In this document: positions 19,137-27,630 of the stretch, piece by piece
Numbering within the stretch: position 1 is the stretch's first letter
Layout of the letters: each line of letters begins with the position of its first letter
Assembly (NCBI RefSeq): GCF_003254645.1
Contig: NZ_PNFD01000004.1
Coordinates: forward strand, 248,001 to 312,000
DNA: 64,000 nucleotides
Origin: Microbacterium suaedae
Lineage (GTDB): Bacteria; Actinomycetota; Actinomycetes; Actinomycetales; Microbacteriaceae
Direction of reading: 5' to 3'
Translations under genes and position numbers: made by a program
Notes under the pieces: model-generated
What the model saw: only the letters and a program-made list of their open reading frames with translations
The model's database searches: none
Told to the model about the DNA's origin: nothing

Positions 19137-19176
19137 GGAGCGGACCCCGTATCCCGCGCCGTACGAAACCGGGCCC

Positions 19177-19785
19177 TCAGGCCTGTCGCGCGTTGTAGAC
19201 GACCGCGCCGCCCGCGGCGACCGCGTCGCGGTAGGCCTCGAAGACCCGTACGGCCTCGGGTTTGGCGACGTCGAGTGTGACGGAGATTCCACGCTGCTCG
19301 AAGGCTTCGACCCAGGTGTCGATCATCGGCCCCTCGTCGAAGGTGGTGAGATCTTCGCATTCGGAGCCGTGACCAGCGAGGACGAGCGAGGTGATTCCTG
19401 ACCACATCGCCGCCCCGTAGCACTGCACGCAGGGGCGCCAATTGACGACGAGCTCGTGTTCGGGCAAGCCGGCCCCGCCGAGGTCCCACGTGCCGAGGCG
19501 CGCCTGCGCCGTGCCGATCGCGGTCACCTCCGCGTGCCCGAGGGAGATGTTCGACGCGAGCACCACGTTGACGCCGACGGAGACGATGCGTCCTGTCGCG
19601 CGTTCGGCGACGAGGGCGGCGAATGGCCCGCCCCCGCCTTCACGCCAGTTGCGGTCGGCGAGGCGGTTGACGAGCGCGACACGATCGGCGACGGCGGGGA
19701 TCTCGTCGGGAACGTCTGCGAGTTCGTCGTTCAGCCAGTCGGGCAGATCGAGAGTGACGGCGGTCGCGAGCGGCGGAAAGTGCAT
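19177..19785 (-). CDS. Nucleoside/guanine deaminase-like zinc enzyme
   Basis: A 202-residue cytidine-deaminase-fold protein with the zinc motifs HAEVTAI (near residue 83) and RPCVQCYGA (near 117). The spacing and the long C-terminal part with FEAYRDAV resemble guanine deaminase or related deaminases rather than TadA; the substrate is not certain. ATG 19785 has TAGCCT six bases upstream. Its last residues GGAVVYNARQA correspond to sequence found, decayed, five more times in the array behind the gene. Confidence 0.85.
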   Translation of the reverse strand: MHFPPLATAVTLDLPDWLNDELADVPDEIPAVADRVALVNRLADRNWREGGGGPFAALVAERATGRIVSVGVNVVLASNISLGHAEVTAIGTAQARLGTWDLGGAGLPEHELVVNWRPCVQCYGAAMWSGITSLVLAGHGSECEDLTTFDEGPMIDTWVEAFEQRGISVTLDVAKPEAVRVFEAYRDAVAAGGAVVYNARQA

Positions 19786-19838
19786 GACGCCAGGCTAGGC
19801 GTCGCGTGTTTCGCGCGTGTGGCGCGAGGCCGAGCGGC

Positions 19839-20015
19839 TCAGGTGCGCGAGCGAAAGAGCGCGCGCAGCGCGAAGAAGACGATGAGTGCGACGACGGCGA
19901 CGACCGCGAGCTTGAACAACCAGAAGAGGACGCTGAAGAGGACGTTGACGATCCAGAAGGCGACGACAACCGCCACGATGACGCCGAGGATAGTCCAGAT
20001 CGTGCCCTTGTTCAT
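19839..20015 (-). CDS. 58-residue membrane protein behind sbcC
   Basis: A small ORF starting MNKGTIWTILGVIVAVVV and ending FFALRALFRSRT. It is almost entirely hydrophobic, enough for two membrane segments, with basic residues at the C-terminus. Its ATG overlaps the stop of sbcC (ATGA), so it is translationally coupled to a DNA repair nuclease gene. No family is recognised. A CAGAAT hexamer six bases upstream could also give it an own leaderless transcript. Confidence 0.75.
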   Translation of the reverse strand: MNKGTIWTILGVIVAVVVAFWIVNVLFSVLFWLFKLAVVAVVALIVFFALRALFRSRT

Positions 20016-23000
20016 GACTCCATTCTGCCCTGATCGACTGTGCTCCAGCCTTGCGGCTGCGGAATGACCCGGAGCTGGGCCGGAATCTGCTCTTTCATGG
20101 CCTCGACGTGGCTGATGACACCGATCGTGCGGCCGCCCTGGCGGAGTTCGTCGAGCGTGCGCATGGCGACCTCGAGGGTCTCACCATCGAGGGATCCGAA
20201 GCCTTCGTCGATGAAGAGAGTGTCGAGGCGGACGCCTCCGGCGCGCCCCGTGACAACCTCGGCGAGGCCGAGTGCGAGGGAGAGCGAAGCGAGGAACGTC
20301 TCCCCACCCGAGAGGGAGTGCGCGGGGCGCGGCCGGCCCGTGAAACGGTCGACGACCTCGATGCCGAGGCCGGATGCCGCGCCGCGTCGGGCGAGGGCGT
20401 CGGTGTGCTGCAAGGCGTACCGGCCGCTGGACATCTCGGAGAGACGACGGTTGGCGGCTTCGACGATCTCCTCCAGCTCAGCCGCAAGAACAAACGTCTC
20501 GAGGTTCATCCTCTTGACGTTGTGCGCGCGCCCGGCGATCGCGTCGGCAAGACGCGCGATGTCGTCGGCTTCGCGCGCGGCCGCGCCGACCTCGCGATGG
20601 GCTTCCTCGGCGCGGCGGGCGGCTGTGGCGAGCGCGTCAGCGATCTGGCGCGCGGCGGCACGGGCGTCGACGGCCGCGTCCAGGGCTTCCTGAGCGCGGG
20701 CGAGCGCTTCTTCGGCGCGCGCGGCGTCGAGAGGATCCTCGGGGAGGTCGAACGCGGCGAGCTCGGCGAGCGCCGCCTCGGCGGATGCGCGGCGAGCCGC
20801 TTCGTCGGCGAGTGCGGCGTCCAGCGCAGAGATGGACTGCTCGTCACGGTGCGCGGCACGGGCGGCATCGCGGTCGTCGAAGCGTGCGTCGGCGAGAACG
20901 CGGTCAAGGTCCGAGGCGCGGGCGGAGCGCTCCCCCGCGGTCCGCGCGGCCTCTCGGTCGGCGTCGGCGAGTGTCGCGGCCGCGGAGGCGAGTCGCTGCG
21001 CACTCCCGATGCGCGCAGCGACGGAGGGGAAGGATCCGCGCCCGCGGCGGACGGCATCGCGATGGCCCGCGAGATCGCGCTCTCCCGCCGCGATCGTCGC
21101 GTCAAGCGCGGCGCGCTGCCGGGTGGCTTCGGCGAGACGCTCGTCGAGTTCGTCACGCTCGGAGGCGAGCTGAGCGCGTTCGCGCTCGAGCTCGGCCTTC
21201 TCGCGCGCCGCGGTCTCGGCATCGGCGAGCTGATCGCGCGCGGCGATGAGGTCGCCGTTCACCTCGATCTCGGTGCGGCCTCCCGCCCGCTCCTCGGCGG
21301 CTCGGAGATCGACTTCAATTCGCTGCCGCCGGGTATCCGCTGTCTCGGCCTGCTCGGCCGCCTCCGAACGCTCAGCGTCGGCCGCGTCGATCTGTGCGGC
21401 CGTGACGTGATCGTCAGGGAGCGGCGCGGGCGACGGGTGGTGAGTCGAACCGCAGACGGGGCACGCGTCTCCGTCGGTCAGGTCGGCCGCGAGTTCTCCC
21501 GCGTACCCGGCGAGACGCTGGGAGTGCAGGGCGCTGAGCGCGTCTTCTGCGGCGCGACGACGGGCAATCGTCTTGGCCGCGTCGTCGACGGCGCCTCGGT
21601 ACTCAGCGGCGAGGGAGGCGACCTCGCCGAGTGCCGTGAACTGGTGTTCGAGCTGCGTGATGTGCGCGCGCACCGAGTCGGCTCGGGCGGCTCGTTCTGC
21701 CGCACGGTCGATCGCGCTCTGGTTCGCCGCGATGCGGCCGGGAAGCGCGTCGCGTCGCGCGGTGAGGCTCCCGAGGAGCTCATCGTGGGCGGCGAGGGCG
21801 GCGCGGAGATCGTCGAGTCGCGCCGTCTCGTCGGCGAGCAGCGTCTCAATCTCGCGGAGTGGCTGCCACGCACCGATGCGCCGATTGCTCTCGTCGACGA
21901 ACGCCTCGAGCACGTCCGGAACGGCGTCGACCCCGGGGAGATCGTCCGCTTCGTCAACATCGGCCCCGGGCAGATCACCGGCCTCGGCAACGCCAGCGCC
22001 CCGGCGATCATCGACCTCGGCTTCGACAGCGTCGGGGATCTCCGCGTCACCGGCGGTATCACGGGCCGAGAACTCCGCACCACCCTCATCGTCGTGTTCC
22101 TCGCCCTGTGCCCGCGTGGGGCGCACCGCCGCGGAGGGATCGTCGCCGGTTGCTTCGCGTCGCAACCCGACGGCGGATGATGCCTGCAGGAGCGCCTCAT
22201 CGCGCGCCGTGACCCACTGTTCACGGGCGGCATCGGCATCGGCATGCGCCGTCGCGGCGACCGCTTCTGCCCTGTCGACGGCGTCAGCGATGGGCGCGAC
22301 TGTCGCGGCACGACGTGCAGCTTCGAGCTCAGCGCGGCGTGCGGCGGTCGCCTCGGCTCGGCTGTCGAGCTCCGCAAGCTGTGCGCGGGCGCGATCGCGG
22401 CGGGTCTGACGATCGCGCGTCTCGCGGATCCGGTCACGCTCGGCCTCAGCGTCAGCGCGTCGAGCGCGGGCAGCTGATTCAGCGGCATCGGCCCGCTCGG
22501 CGCGCGCCGCAGCACCCTCGGCACCCGCGTGCAGTCGTGAGATGCGAGCGGAGAGCGATTCGTCGTCGGGCGCCGCAGCCCGGGCTGCTCCCGCCGGCTC
22601 GTCGGTGCCGAGCGCGCCGGACCGCACCCCCGCGTCCGCCGAGCTTTCCGCACCGGCGCGACCCCCTACATCCACCGCGTCTTCCGGTCCGACGCGATCT
22701 TCCCGGTCTGCCGGGCTCTCGGCGCCGATCACGCGGACCGGAGCATCCGCGTCGGCTCGACCTCCGATGGCGGAGCCCTCCGGGCGTGCCGTCTCGTCGT
22801 CGAAACGGTCGTCGTTCTCTGGCTGCTCCACCCGTTCGAGGTCGTCGTGCGCCTGATCGAGGATCGCCCGCAGCGCCTCAGTACGGCTGTCGACAGACGC
22901 CCTGTGTTGACGTCGACGCTCGTCGAGGGCTGTCTCGTAGTCCTGGAATCGGCGTGTGCCGAAGAGGGTGCGCAGCAGCTTCTGCCGCTCGTCGTTCTTC

Positions 23001-23500
23001 GCGAGCAGGAACCGCGCGAAGCGCCCCTGTGCGAGCAGGATGACCTGGAGGAACTGCTGCTGGTTGAGGCCGACGACATCGGCGATGAGGCGGCCTGCTT
23101 CGACCGCTCGCGCGGCCCGACCGACCCATTCGCCGCCGACCTGCTCAAATACTTCGACCTTCGGCGGCGCCGTCGTGGTGCCCTCACCGCGGAGCTTCGG
23201 GCGCTCGTACTCCGGGCTCCGTTCGACGCGCCAACGGTGGTCGGCGACGGAGAACTCGACGGCGACGCTCGTGGGGTCGCTCGGTTCGGCGTGGTCGCTG
23301 CGGTACCGCTGTTCGCCGCCGTCGTATCGCGGCGCGGCTCCGTACAGAGCGAAGCAGACGGCATCGAGGATGCTCGACTTGCCCGTGCCGGTGCGACCGG
23401 CGATGAGGAAGATTCCGTCGGACGCATACTGGTCGAGGTCGATCGCCTGTCGCGCGCGAAACGGGCCGAAGCCCTCGATCTCGATGCGGTGGATCCTCAT
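20012..23500 (-). CDS. sbcC: SbcC/Rad50-type DNA repair ATPase
   Basis: An 1162-residue SMC-like ATPase that with SbcD opens hairpins and trims DNA ends. Walker A GRTGTGKSS is at 35-43, the zinc hook CPVCGSTHHP near 680 in the middle of the coiled coil, and LSGGETFLASLSLALGLAE plus LFIDEGFGSLD near the C-terminus. Two acidic, low-complexity stretches at about 224-313 and 445-530 interrupt the first coiled coil and are not part of the normal fold. ATG overlaps the sbcD stop (ATGA). Confidence 0.95.
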   Translation of the reverse strand: MRIHRIEIEGFGPFRARQAIDLDQYASDGIFLIAGRTGTGKSSILDAVCFALYGAAPRYDGGEQRYRSDHAEPSDPTSVAVEFSVADHRWRVERSPEYERPKLRGEGTTTAPPKVEVFEQVGGEWVGRAARAVEAGRLIADVVGLNQQQFLQVILLAQGRFARFLLAKNDERQKLLRTLFGTRRFQDYETALDERRRQHRASVDSRTEALRAILDQAHDDLERVEQPENDDRFDDETARPEGSAIGGRADADAPVRVIGAESPADREDRVGPEDAVDVGGRAGAESSADAGVRSGALGTDEPAGAARAAAPDDESLSARISRLHAGAEGAAARAERADAAESAARARRADAEAERDRIRETRDRQTRRDRARAQLAELDSRAEATAARRAELEAARRAATVAPIADAVDRAEAVAATAHADADAAREQWVTARDEALLQASSAVGLRREATGDDPSAAVRPTRAQGEEHDDEGGAEFSARDTAGDAEIPDAVEAEVDDRRGAGVAEAGDLPGADVDEADDLPGVDAVPDVLEAFVDESNRRIGAWQPLREIETLLADETARLDDLRAALAAHDELLGSLTARRDALPGRIAANQSAIDRAAERAARADSVRAHITQLEHQFTALGEVASLAAEYRGAVDDAAKTIARRRAAEDALSALHSQRLAGYAGELAADLTDGDACPVCGSTHHPSPAPLPDDHVTAAQIDAADAERSEAAEQAETADTRRQRIEVDLRAAEERAGGRTEIEVNGDLIAARDQLADAETAAREKAELERERAQLASERDELDERLAEATRQRAALDATIAAGERDLAGHRDAVRRGRGSFPSVAARIGSAQRLASAAATLADADREAARTAGERSARASDLDRVLADARFDDRDAARAAHRDEQSISALDAALADEAARRASAEAALAELAAFDLPEDPLDAARAEEALARAQEALDAAVDARAAARQIADALATAARRAEEAHREVGAAAREADDIARLADAIAGRAHNVKRMNLETFVLAAELEEIVEAANRRLSEMSSGRYALQHTDALARRGAASGLGIEVVDRFTGRPRPAHSLSGGETFLASLSLALGLAEVVTGRAGGVRLDTLFIDEGFGSLDGETLEVAMRTLDELRQGGRTIGVISHVEAMKEQIPAQLRVIPQPQGWSTVDQGRMES

Positions 23501-24663
23501 TGCGCCGCCTCCGCCCGTCGCTCAGAGATGACGTCGGCAATGAGCGCCCGCTCTTCGTCGCTCGCGCCGTCGCCGTCGCGTACGAGCGCCAGGAAATCGT
23601 CGACGATCTGCGGATCGGGCGTCTCGCGTGCGACGCGCTCACGATACGTGCGCACCGTGTCATCTCGGCGACGCTCCGGGTCGGGCTGGATCGTCGCGCA
23701 GTGCGGGAAGCGTGTGCGCAGGCGCCGCATCGGCTCGTGCGGAGGCGTCGCGTCGGTCAGTACCGCGCACACCCAGTCGTCGACGTGCACGGCGAAGCGC
23801 TCGTCGAAGAGCAGCTCGTCGAGCGTGCCCCTCAGGGTGACGAGACGGCGCGGCACCGGCAGCTCGACCCACGCGACATCTGCAAGCCCGTCGGCATCGA
23901 GATCGACGAGCCAGGCGCCGCGCGGTTTGTCTCCCTCGCCGAAGCTGTAGTGCAGAGGAGCGCCCGCGTACCGCACACGCTCCGACAGAGTCGCGCGCCC
24001 GTGGATGTGGCCGAGTGCCATGTAGTCGGGGCCGTCGAAGCAGGCGAGCGGCACGACGTCGAGCGAGCCCTGCCGCAGATCCTGACGCACTTCGCGCTCG
24101 AGCTGCGGCGTCGGTTCGACGCCCGCCGCGAAGCAGTGCGCGATCGCGACCGACCTCCCGCCACGCGCGGCCCGGTCGGCCTCGACGAGCGACATCGCGT
24201 GGCGCATCACCTGCTCCTGTGTGCGCAGCGTCTCGTCGGGCCACAGGTGCCGCACGAGGGCCGGTTCGAGATACGGGACCCCGTAGAAGTGCACAGGCCC
24301 GTGATCATCGTCGATCGTGACGGGCGCGCCCACCGTGAGCGGGTCGGTGACGACGTGCACGCCAGCGCGACCGAGAAACGGCGCCTGGAACCCGAGCCGA
24401 GCGGCCGAGTCATGGTTGCCGCTCGTGACGACCGCCTGCGCGCCCGCGTCTCGGATCGCGAGCAGTGTGTCGGTCAGGAGCGAATAGCAGTCGGCCGCGG
24501 GCGTCGCCGAGTCGAACACGTCTCCGGCCAGCAAGACGACGTCGACGCCCCGCTCGACGATCTCCCGAGTGAGCGCATCGAGCACGCCGCGCAGCGCGTC
24601 GAGCGTCGAGTTGCCGTGGAAGGACCGCCCGATGTGCCAGTCGGAGGTGTGCAGGATCCGCAT
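23497..24663 (-). CDS. sbcD: SbcD/Mre11-type nuclease
   Basis: A 388-residue metallophosphoesterase, the nuclease subunit of SbcCD. The phosphoesterase motifs are all present: TSDWHIGRSFHG, LLAGDVFDSATP, VVTSGNHDSAARL and YMALGHIHGRA. First gene of an operon with sbcC and a small membrane protein. ATG 24663 has TAGCGT six bases upstream, fitting a leaderless mRNA. Confidence 0.96.
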   Translation of the reverse strand: MRILHTSDWHIGRSFHGNSTLDALRGVLDALTREIVERGVDVVLLAGDVFDSATPAADCYSLLTDTLLAIRDAGAQAVVTSGNHDSAARLGFQAPFLGRAGVHVVTDPLTVGAPVTIDDDHGPVHFYGVPYLEPALVRHLWPDETLRTQEQVMRHAMSLVEADRAARGGRSVAIAHCFAAGVEPTPQLEREVRQDLRQGSLDVVPLACFDGPDYMALGHIHGRATLSERVRYAGAPLHYSFGEGDKPRGAWLVDLDADGLADVAWVELPVPRRLVTLRGTLDELLFDERFAVHVDDWVCAVLTDATPPHEPMRRLRTRFPHCATIQPDPERRRDDTVRTYRERVARETPDPQIVDDFLALVRDGDGASDEERALIADVISERRAEAAQ

Positions 24664-24855
24664 GCCCCCACGCTATTCGGGACGTCTGACAAACGAACGC
24701 GCCGTCGTATGGCGACATGTCGAGGCGGGCAAGCACTTCGATCATCGACGACGAACGGAGTCTGCTGGTCACCGAACGTCGCGAGTGCCCCCGATACGGA
24801 CACCGCTGGAACAGTGCTCACCAGACGATCGCGCTGCGCCGACTACCGGACCGTC
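24664..24855. other. Intergenic region upstream of sbcD
   Basis: This 192-base gap separates the sbcD start from the end of a membrane protein gene. Apart from the sbcD -10 hexamer I see no repeat, RNA or ORF worth calling. Confidence 0.5.
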
Positions 24856-25488
24856 TTACTTGAGCGTGGATGACCGATAGATGGGCACTGTTCCTGCTCG
24901 TGAACGACTGGCAAGCACAACCGCCAGGATCCCGAGGCCGAGGGTCGACGCCAGGAAGGCGAGGGTCCCGAACGCGGCGACAAGTCCGCCCATTCTCATG
25001 AAGGAGCTTGGTGAGGCGACGCCGATCACCTCTGGCGTCACCCACAGCAGTGTCTGGCCGCCGAGCACCCAGAGCGGCGCCCAGTTCCATGGGGATTGGA
25101 CGACTCGGGCGCGGGCCACCTGCATGGCCGCGACGAACCCGATCATCAGCGGCAGCGCCATGGACAGGTACTCCCAGAACCGCCAGGCAACAAGCTGTTC
25201 GGGAGTGTCAGGACCGGCGAGCACGGCGACGAGAGTTCGGGTCACGGGCCACAGCGCCACAGCGATGGAAGCCGCAAGCCCCAGCGGGTTGCGCGCGACG
25301 ACGCTGCCCTCCCGGCTCAGTCCCACGGCGAGGATGAGGATGGCGCCTGCCCACAGCACATCAGCGATGAGGGTAAGGGCGGCATGCGTCCCGGCGGATC
25401 CCAGGACCGAATCCCGGACGACGCCTATGACACCGCACGCGATAAGCCCGATGCCACCGACCAACCAGGAACGTCTGCGTTCGCGCAT
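24856..25488 (-). CDS. Hypothetical multi-pass membrane protein
   Basis: A 210-residue protein with about six hydrophobic segments (for example LVGGIGLIACGVIGVV, LWAGAILILAVGL, MALPLMIGFVAAMQVA, LGLGILAVVLASRS) and a basic N-terminus MRERRRSW. No family is recognised. ATG 25488 has TAGCGT six bases upstream. It stands alone between sbcD and the macrolide phosphotransferase gene, which is divergent. Confidence 0.75.
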   Translation of the reverse strand: MRERRRSWLVGGIGLIACGVIGVVRDSVLGSAGTHAALTLIADVLWAGAILILAVGLSREGSVVARNPLGLAASIAVALWPVTRTLVAVLAGPDTPEQLVAWRFWEYLSMALPLMIGFVAAMQVARARVVQSPWNWAPLWVLGGQTLLWVTPEVIGVASPSSFMRMGGLVAAFGTLAFLASTLGLGILAVVLASRSRAGTVPIYRSSTLK

Positions 25489-25631
25489 GGCTCCACGCTA
25501 ACGGCGTCGAGGCCGTCCGCGGAAAGCCGGAACCGCGCGCGGCCCCTCCCGTCGGGATGGGACCGAAGGCCCCGAGGCCTACGCTCCGGAAACCCGACGG
25601 GACGCTCGAAACGACAGGCGACTGACACGCG

Positions 25632-25659
25632 GCGGGGCGGGTATCCGTGCCCGCCCCGC
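25632..25659. terminator. Strong GC hairpin upstream of mph
   Basis: GCGGGGCGGG-8-CCCGCCCCGC, a perfect 10-bp stem, 57 bases before the mph start codon. It lies between two divergent genes, so ordinary termination of a coding transcript is not expected. Confidence 0.55.
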
Positions 25660-25673
25660 AGCGAGCCGGGTCA

Positions 25674-25694
25674 AGCGCCTCCGCTCGAGGCGCT
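25674..25694. promoter_or_regulatory. Inverted repeat over the mph promoter
   Basis: AGCGCCTC-cgctc-GAGGCGCT, perfect 8-bp arms, lies where the -35 of a promoter with CACAAT at -10 (seven bases before ATG 25716) should be. It could be an operator for a dimeric repressor (inference). Confidence 0.4.
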
Positions 25695-25715
25695 CTCCCT
25701 GCCACAATCTCCTTC

Positions 25716-26597
25716 ATGGATCCCATCGCCCTCGCCGCCGCACACGGCCTCGTCCTCGATCCCGAATCGGTCTCCGTCAACGAGGCCGGGCTCGACTTTC
25801 GCGTCGTCATGGCCGCTGACGCGGACGGCGTCACGTGGGTGCTGCGGATCCCCCGCCGCCCCGAGGTCGCGGAGGAGGCCGAGAAGGAGGCCAGGATCCT
25901 GCAGCTCGTGCGGCCCGCACTCGCCGAGCTCGACATCGCAGTGCCCGATTGGCGGATCCGCTCGCGTGAGCTCATCGCGTATCCGGCGCTTCCCGGGCAT
26001 CCCGGTCTGACGCTGGACGGCGCCGAGCCGATCTGGCACATGGATCCGGCGTCCCCCGACTACGCGGCTCGGCTCGGCACGCTGCTCGGCGCCCTGCACG
26101 CCATCGACCCCGACGAGGCACGCGACGCCGGCGTCGAGGTGCGCTCACCCGACGAGGTGCGCCGGCAGTGGCAGGAAGACATGGATCGCGTGCGCGACGA
26201 GTTCACGATCGCTCCTGCCCTCGACGAAGCCTGGCGCGCCTGGGTCGACGACGATGCGAGCTGGCCCGAGCACACGGTGATGTCGCACGGCGAGATCTAT
26301 CCGGCGCACGTCCTGCTCGACGAGGGGCGGATCACCGGCGTCCTCGACTGGACGACCGCCCGCGTCGATGACCCGGCCCGGGACTTCTCGTTCCAGATCG
26401 GCGCCGCGGGCGATGCCATGCTGCAGGCCACACTCGAGGCGTACACCGCGGCGGGTGGCCGCACGTGGCCGGGACTCGCGACGCAGGCGCGTCGGATCTG
26501 GGATGCAAGCCCTCTCACGTATGCCCTCTTCGCCCTCACCACCGGCGACCCGGCGCATCGCGATAGCGCCGAGGCGATGCTGAATCCCGCGGCGTAG
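25716..26597 (+). CDS. mph: Macrolide 2'-phosphotransferase (Mph)
   Basis: A 293-residue kinase of the aminoglycoside/macrolide phosphotransferase family that inactivates macrolides by GTP-dependent phosphorylation of the desosamine 2'-OH. The Mph hallmarks are VLRIPRRPEV (residues about 45-54) and the Brenner motif region HGEIYPAHVLLD followed by GVLDWTTARVDDPARDF. The usual catalytic Asp of HGD reads Glu (HGE) here; I cannot tell whether this is normal for actinobacterial members. ATG 25716 has CACAAT seven bases upstream. Chromosomal neighbours are housekeeping, so it looks intrinsic. Confidence 0.88.
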   Translation: MDPIALAAAHGLVLDPESVSVNEAGLDFRVVMAADADGVTWVLRIPRRPEVAEEAEKEARILQLVRPALAELDIAVPDWRIRSRELIAYPALPGHPGLTLDGAEPIWHMDPASPDYAARLGTLLGALHAIDPDEARDAGVEVRSPDEVRRQWQEDMDRVRDEFTIAPALDEAWRAWVDDDASWPEHTVMSHGEIYPAHVLLDEGRITGVLDWTTARVDDPARDFSFQIGAAGDAMLQATLEAYTAAGGRTWPGLATQARRIWDASPLTYALFALTTGDPAHRDSAEAMLNPAA

Positions 26598-26831
26598 CGG
26601 ATCATCGGGAGATGCAATCTGCCGGCGCCCCGATACTCTCGTATCCACTCCGATCCGCGCGTTCATCCCTTGACCATTCCCACGCGGCGGAGCGCGAGAG
26701 AATGCACATTCGCCGAGAGTCGCGCTCGACCGCGAAAATCCCCTCGTCTCGGAGCGTCGGCGCCGCTCCCGCCCCGCAACCTTCCGCCACGCGTTGGCGT
26801 CGCGCCCCGCACGCCGCGTAGCGTGGGCCGC

Positions 26832-27626
26832 ATGACGGACGAGCAGCCGAAGAACATCGTCAAGAACGCCCGCGTGCAGGAGGCGCTTGAGGCGTGGGCC
26901 GAAAAGAAGGATCCGCAGACGCACAGCGACGTCCTGCGGCGTGCGGCCTCCGGGCAGCTGCTGCTCGACATCAGCCACTCCGAATTCGCTGACCCTGACA
27001 AGCCCATGCAGGACGGCGACAGGCTCATTGTCACGTCGGTGCGCGACGACGAGGGCAAGGATCTGCTGCTCGCGTTCACCGACAATCCGCGCCTCGAGGC
27101 GTTCACGCCGGGCGACGAGGGGCGTTCGCTCGCTCAGCCCGCGGCCGCGACCCTCGCACAGGCGATCGAGCACCATGACGGCATCGCGATCGACGCAGGA
27201 TCAGAGGGCGCGTTCATCGCGTACAGCGACGAGATGCAGCGCGCCTTCGGCGACAGCCTCGCCGACGCGTCGCGACTCTCGTCCGCGATCGTCGAGGGCG
27301 GCGTCGAGATCGACGAGTTCGTGCGGATGCTGAAGGATGCGGTCGTCTACGTGGGCGGGATCCCCGTGACCGACGACGACGGCGACACGATCGGCTACAA
27401 CATCGCGAGCGCGACGCGCCCCGATGGCCAGGTGCTGCACGCCCTGTTCACGAGCCCCGCCGAGCTGTGGGCGTGGGAGCCGTCCGCGGTCGCGCAGCCG
27501 ACCACCCTCGACAAGGTCGTCGCGTCCGCTCGTGGCGATGGCATGGCGGGCCTGGTCGTCAACCCCGTCGGACCCGCCGCAGAACTGAAGATCGAGTGGT
27601 TCGAGAACGCCGACACCGACGACTGA
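26832..27626 (+). CDS. SseB N-terminal domain protein
   Basis: A 264-residue acidic protein resembling the SseB family (enhanced serine sensitivity protein B): a region with LLLAFTDNPRLEAFTPGD and ALAQAIEHHDGIAIDAGSEGAFI-like blocks at about 75-130. Molecular function of the family is unclear. ATG 26832 has TAGCGT seven bases upstream. Single gene, convergent with the hydrolase gene, stops four bases apart. Confidence 0.75.
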   Translation: MTDEQPKNIVKNARVQEALEAWAEKKDPQTHSDVLRRAASGQLLLDISHSEFADPDKPMQDGDRLIVTSVRDDEGKDLLLAFTDNPRLEAFTPGDEGRSLAQPAAATLAQAIEHHDGIAIDAGSEGAFIAYSDEMQRAFGDSLADASRLSSAIVEGGVEIDEFVRMLKDAVVYVGGIPVTDDDGDTIGYNIASATRPDGQVLHALFTSPAELWAWEPSAVAQPTTLDKVVASARGDGMAGLVVNPVGPAAELKIEWFENADTDD

Positions 27627-27630
27627 TCGG

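Larger units (their letters stand above)
18045..19176. repeat. Gene-less array of deaminase-tail + hairpin repeats
   Basis: This 1.1-kb gap between the convergent nadE and deaminase genes is filled with degenerate repeats. Five decayed copies of the last 40-50 bases of the deaminase gene begin at 18207, 18395, 18619, 18832 and 18989; with the genuine end at 19177 they are spaced 156-224 bases apart. Each of the six, genuine included, is followed in the deaminase direction, after 35-41 bases, by a 50-bp inverted repeat. About nine shorter 30-base repeats (consensus CCGAGTGCCRTCGCGCC...) fill the rest. All six frames are open only because of GC content; the frames carry the same repeats in different registers, so no protein is called. 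Confidence 0.85.

Noticed and set aside
18045..19176. CRISPR array
   Set aside because: Repeats are degenerate, of two kinds, and spacers are not unique; no cas genes are present. The pattern is gene-tail plus hairpin.
17777..19401. Long open frames across the repeat array (for example plus-strand frames of about 380-400 codons)
   Set aside because: They run through the repeats in all six frames, encode Pro/Arg/Ser-rich repeats in shifting registers, have no ribosome binding site and contain the gene-tail copies on the other strand. GC-rich repeats give open frames by chance.
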